Below are positions 61,938 through 64,000 of a stretch of 64,000 nt of DNA, piece by piece. How positions within the stretch are numbered: the first letter of the stretch is position 1; each line of letters starts with the position of its first letter. Below the pieces are notes generated by a model. That model saw only the letters and a program-made list of their open reading frames with translations. It was not told the DNA's origin and searched no databases. The DNA comes from Jatrophihabitans cynanchi (GTDB lineage Bacteria; Actinomycetota; Actinomycetes; Mycobacteriales; Jatrophihabitantaceae), in the NCBI RefSeq assembly GCF_027247405.1, contig NZ_CP097463.1:3224001-3288000 (forward strand). The letters are read 5' to 3'. Both the position numbers and the translations under genes were made by a program.

Positions 61938-63485
61938 TCACCGCTCCCAACGCTTGTACGCGTGCGGCCGCACTGTTTCCTTGTAGGACAACCATGGTGC
62001 GTAGCGGTCGCGAACGAAGCTATCGGGCCAACGGCGCTCCAGGAACTCGATCTCGAAATCTCGCGCCTTGGATTGCACCCGAGACTTCGACTCGAAGTGC
62101 TTCACGACGCAATCGGCAATCCAGAGGACACGCCGTCCGACGTGACGGACCTTCAGGGAGAGATCGACGTCGTTGAAATTGACCGGGACGATCTCGCTCA
62201 AGCCGCCGATCTGCTCGTAAACGTCCCGCCTGAGCGCGGCGCAGGCAGCTGTGACACCCGAGCATTCTCGGTTGATGATCAGGTCGCCGAACAGGCCGGT
62301 GCCGTCCGGCCACCAGCGGTAGGCGTGTAGCGGGTGGGGCGGGCGAGACCCTGACGCATAGAGATGGCCGCCGTGCTGGATCGACCCGTCCTCATACAGC
62401 AGCTTCGCCCCGGTCAGACCGACGTCTGCCTCCTCGAGCGGGGCCACCAGCGCCTCGAGCCAGTCGTCGGAGACGACCTCGGTGTCGTCGTTGAGCAGCA
62501 CAACGAAGTCCCCCTGCGACTTCAAGAAACCGAGGTTGCACTTCTCGCTGAAATTGAACGGCTTGTCGTATTCGAGTGTGACGAGTCGGTTACCGCCGAT
62601 GTCGTGGAGTTCGCTGATCGTGTCCGCGGGCGTAGCCATGTCATGAACGACGATGACCTCGACGCGTTGATGGTGCGTTCTCGCCAGCGCGCTTCGCACT
62701 GCCTCGATCACGAAGGTGCGCGGCGCACCTTCGACGGTCCCGACCTGGCCCGCCGTCGGGATGACGATGCTGATGAGCCGACTCGGATCCAGCCGTCGGA
62801 CGATGCGCCCGAAGCGCGGATCGGAGCCGGCCTCCGCCGTGGCGGCTACGCCGAGACGGTCAAGGTGGTCCTGGACCGCGCGTCGCGCGGCCGCTTCGGG
62901 TTCGGCTTGCCGGTCCGCCGCGCGACGGAACTGCGCCGTCGGTACGTGGACTATCTGACCGGCACGCTCACTGATGCGCAGCAGCAGGTCGTAATCGGCT
63001 GCCTCGCCGAAGCCGACGCGGTGCCCGCCGGCGTCCTGGACGAGGGCGGTTCGCAGCGCGACGGCCGGGCCGATGTAGTTGTAATGGCGCAGCCGTTCGG
63101 GTGACCAGTCCGGCTTGCGGATTACCTCCGCTCTCGAGGTTGGTCCGGCATCGGGGCCGACGGTCTCGTCCAGATAGAGCACGTCGACGCCGTCCGTCGC
63201 TGCGCGGACGAGCCGCCGCAACGCATCTGGGTCCAGCGAATCACCGGGGTGCAAGATCAACAAGAAGTCGCCCGCCGCGGCGGCAACGGCACGATTGACC
63301 GCGGTCGTGTGATCACCGGTGGTGTCGAACATCCGAATGCGCGCGGCGACGGCAGGATCGGACTCGCCGACCGACCCGATCAGCAGCAACTCCCAGTCCT
63401 CGAAGGTCTGGCCGAACACCGAAGCGATGGTGTCGGGGTGGGCGCCGGAAAGGAGGATCGAAAAGCGGGGACGCGGGTGGATCAC
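61938..63485 (-). CDS. Two-domain GT2 glycosyltransferase
   Basis: A 515-residue cytoplasmic protein with two family 2 domains. The first (about 7-200) is a compact or degenerate GT2 (FSILLSGAHPDTIASVFGQT, LLILHPGDSLDPDALRRL). The second (about 235-500) is canonical: LISIVIPTAGQVGTV, LLNDDTEVVSDDWLEALVAPL with the metal site and LLYEDGSIQHGGHLYASG. The C terminus FEIEFLERRWPDSFVRDRYA is typical of GTs that act in O-antigen or rhamnan assembly. It is coupled by ATGA to the coiled-coil gene upstream on the same strand. Confidence 0.88.
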   Translation of the reverse strand: MIHPRPRFSILLSGAHPDTIASVFGQTFEDWELLLIGSVGESDPAVAARIRMFDTTGDHTTAVNRAVAAAAGDFLLILHPGDSLDPDALRRLVRAATDGVDVLYLDETVGPDAGPTSRAEVIRKPDWSPERLRHYNYIGPAVALRTALVQDAGGHRVGFGEAADYDLLLRISERAGQIVHVPTAQFRRAADRQAEPEAAARRAVQDHLDRLGVAATAEAGSDPRFGRIVRRLDPSRLISIVIPTAGQVGTVEGAPRTFVIEAVRSALARTHHQRVEVIVVHDMATPADTISELHDIGGNRLVTLEYDKPFNFSEKCNLGFLKSQGDFVVLLNDDTEVVSDDWLEALVAPLEEADVGLTGAKLLYEDGSIQHGGHLYASGSRPPHPLHAYRWWPDGTGLFGDLIINRECSGVTAACAALRRDVYEQIGGLSEIVPVNFNDVDLSLKVRHVGRRVLWIADCVVKHFESKSRVQSKARDFEIEFLERRWPDSFVRDRYAPWLSYKETVRPHAYKRWER

Positions 63486-63724
63486 CGCCGTAGACGCCTA
63501 CGGACGAGGGCTGCGGGCAGGAGCACGGCGTGCCCCACTCGCCACGTCGTCGACCTATGGACTGCCTGGAGCTGCTTGGCCAATCGATCGCGCTCGGCCT
63601 GGCAGGCCTCGAGCCGCTTGGTAAGACCGGCCACCTCGGCTTCTGCCCCCACAGCGCGGTCAGTCATGCGCAGCAGATCATGGCGCAGCCGGGTCATCTC
63701 GGGTATCGCCTGACGGGGCATCAT
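63482..63724 (-). CDS. Small coiled-coil protein coupled to the glycosyltransferase
   Basis: An 80-residue protein. An amphipathic coiled coil (GAEAEVAGLTKRLEACQAER and on to about 55) is followed by the segment HRSTTWRVGHAVLLPAALVR. S-x-x-W-R followed by a short hydrophobic and basic tail is a motif often found at the end of polysaccharide glycosyltransferases; here it stands as a separate small gene. The stop overlaps the glycosyltransferase ATG by 4 nt. It may anchor or scaffold the transferase at the membrane. Function inferred only from motif and coupling. Confidence 0.65.
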   Translation of the reverse strand: MMPRQAIPEMTRLRHDLLRMTDRAVGAEAEVAGLTKRLEACQAERDRLAKQLQAVHRSTTWRVGHAVLLPAALVRRRLRR

Positions 63725-64000
63725 GTAGATCGCACCCGCGCCTCATTGACGGGCGCGTCGCGAAACGCTGACACGTGATCGAGCCAGTTCATGCTCGCCC
63801 TTCACATCCGCAGTAGGCCGTACGTACACAGCCTAGATTGCCCACCATGCCTGACCCCTGCTCGGGGAGTGGCGGACGGGGCAGCGCCGCGCGGGTTCCA
63901 TACGATGCCTTGGAATCTGACTGCCGCCGAGCTGAGAGCGGCAATCCACCCGAGTCCCCCAGATGCGACAGCACGCTAGAATTGGGCGACGCACGAGCTG
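63725..64000. other. Right end of the window, no gene seen
   Basis: About 275 bp upstream of the leftward coiled-coil/glycosyltransferase operon. It should contain that operon's promoter. Short open frames here look like chance; I see no strong repeats. Confidence 0.5.

Overview
The window is high-GC DNA with dense, often overlapping genes, many GTG starts and no insertion sequence, prophage, CRISPR array, rRNA or convincing tRNA. Gene content (PaaZ-type phenylacetate operon under a TetR regulator, a phosphoribosyltransferase-hydrolase fusion of the Rv0571c type, a short-chain prenyl transferase resembling Rv1086, a PIN-PhoH ATPase) points to an actinomycete chromosome (Actinomycetota). I cannot name the genus from the sequence alone.

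Layout. (1) 1-8036: phenylacetate catabolism. paaR-like tetR (cut by the window edge) and paaI run leftwards; paaZ-A-B-C-D-E-K run rightwards with start/stop overlaps. Three copies of a 20-bp operator lie in the divergent promoter region, and a perfect 16-bp hairpin follows paaK. (2) 8.2-19.3 kb: class I aldolase, Hsp20, a lipoprotein with a neocarzinostatin-like domain, two divergent ABC exporters, the phosphoribosyltransferase-hydrolase fusion, a DUF779-like protein, an acyl-CoA synthetase and a TrhA/hemolysin III protein. Several intergenic regions here carry GGACYTTYGGCC-like motifs resembling DosR/DevR boxes, so this may be a stress or hypoxia regulon. (3) 19.5-32.2 kb: a DUF255 thioredoxin-like protein with an in-frame 14 x 15-bp repeat, a dense inverted GC-rich repeat array, a CitA/CitB-type two-component system facing a NitT/TauT-type ABC importer, a second TrhA, a prenyl transferase, a rhodanese and a PIN-PhoH ATPase. 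(4) 32.3-40.2 kb: GtrB/GtrA, two DUF6056-like membrane paralogues, an acyltransferase and two methyltransferases. It ends in a decayed copy of the 3' end of the phoH-like gene, so the segment is bracketed by an intact and a broken phoH end.

(5) 40.5-63.7 kb: a large surface-glycan locus. Its core is a tightly coupled operon with all four enzymes for GDP-D-glycero-alpha-D-manno-heptose (GmhA, HddA, GmhB, HddC), plus an embedded small transaldolase that could supply sedoheptulose 7-phosphate, an NAD-dependent epimerase and two methyltransferases. Downstream lie a 1503-residue fusion of a flippase-like domain to a GT-C-like transferase, a secreted GH25 lysozyme with five 144-bp tandem repeats, a membrane-anchored methyltransferase, a 1040-residue three-domain glycosyltransferase, a nucleotide-sugar dehydrogenase, a GT61-type protein and a two-domain GT2 protein coupled to a small coiled-coil protein.

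The genes of region 5 fit one pathway: make GDP-heptose and a UDP-uronate-type sugar, assemble and methylate a heptose-containing glycan, and move it across the membrane. A complete heptose set in an actinomycete, with its own transaldolase and a flippase/GT-C fusion, is the best candidate for an undescribed system. All functions are read from sequence motifs without database searches.
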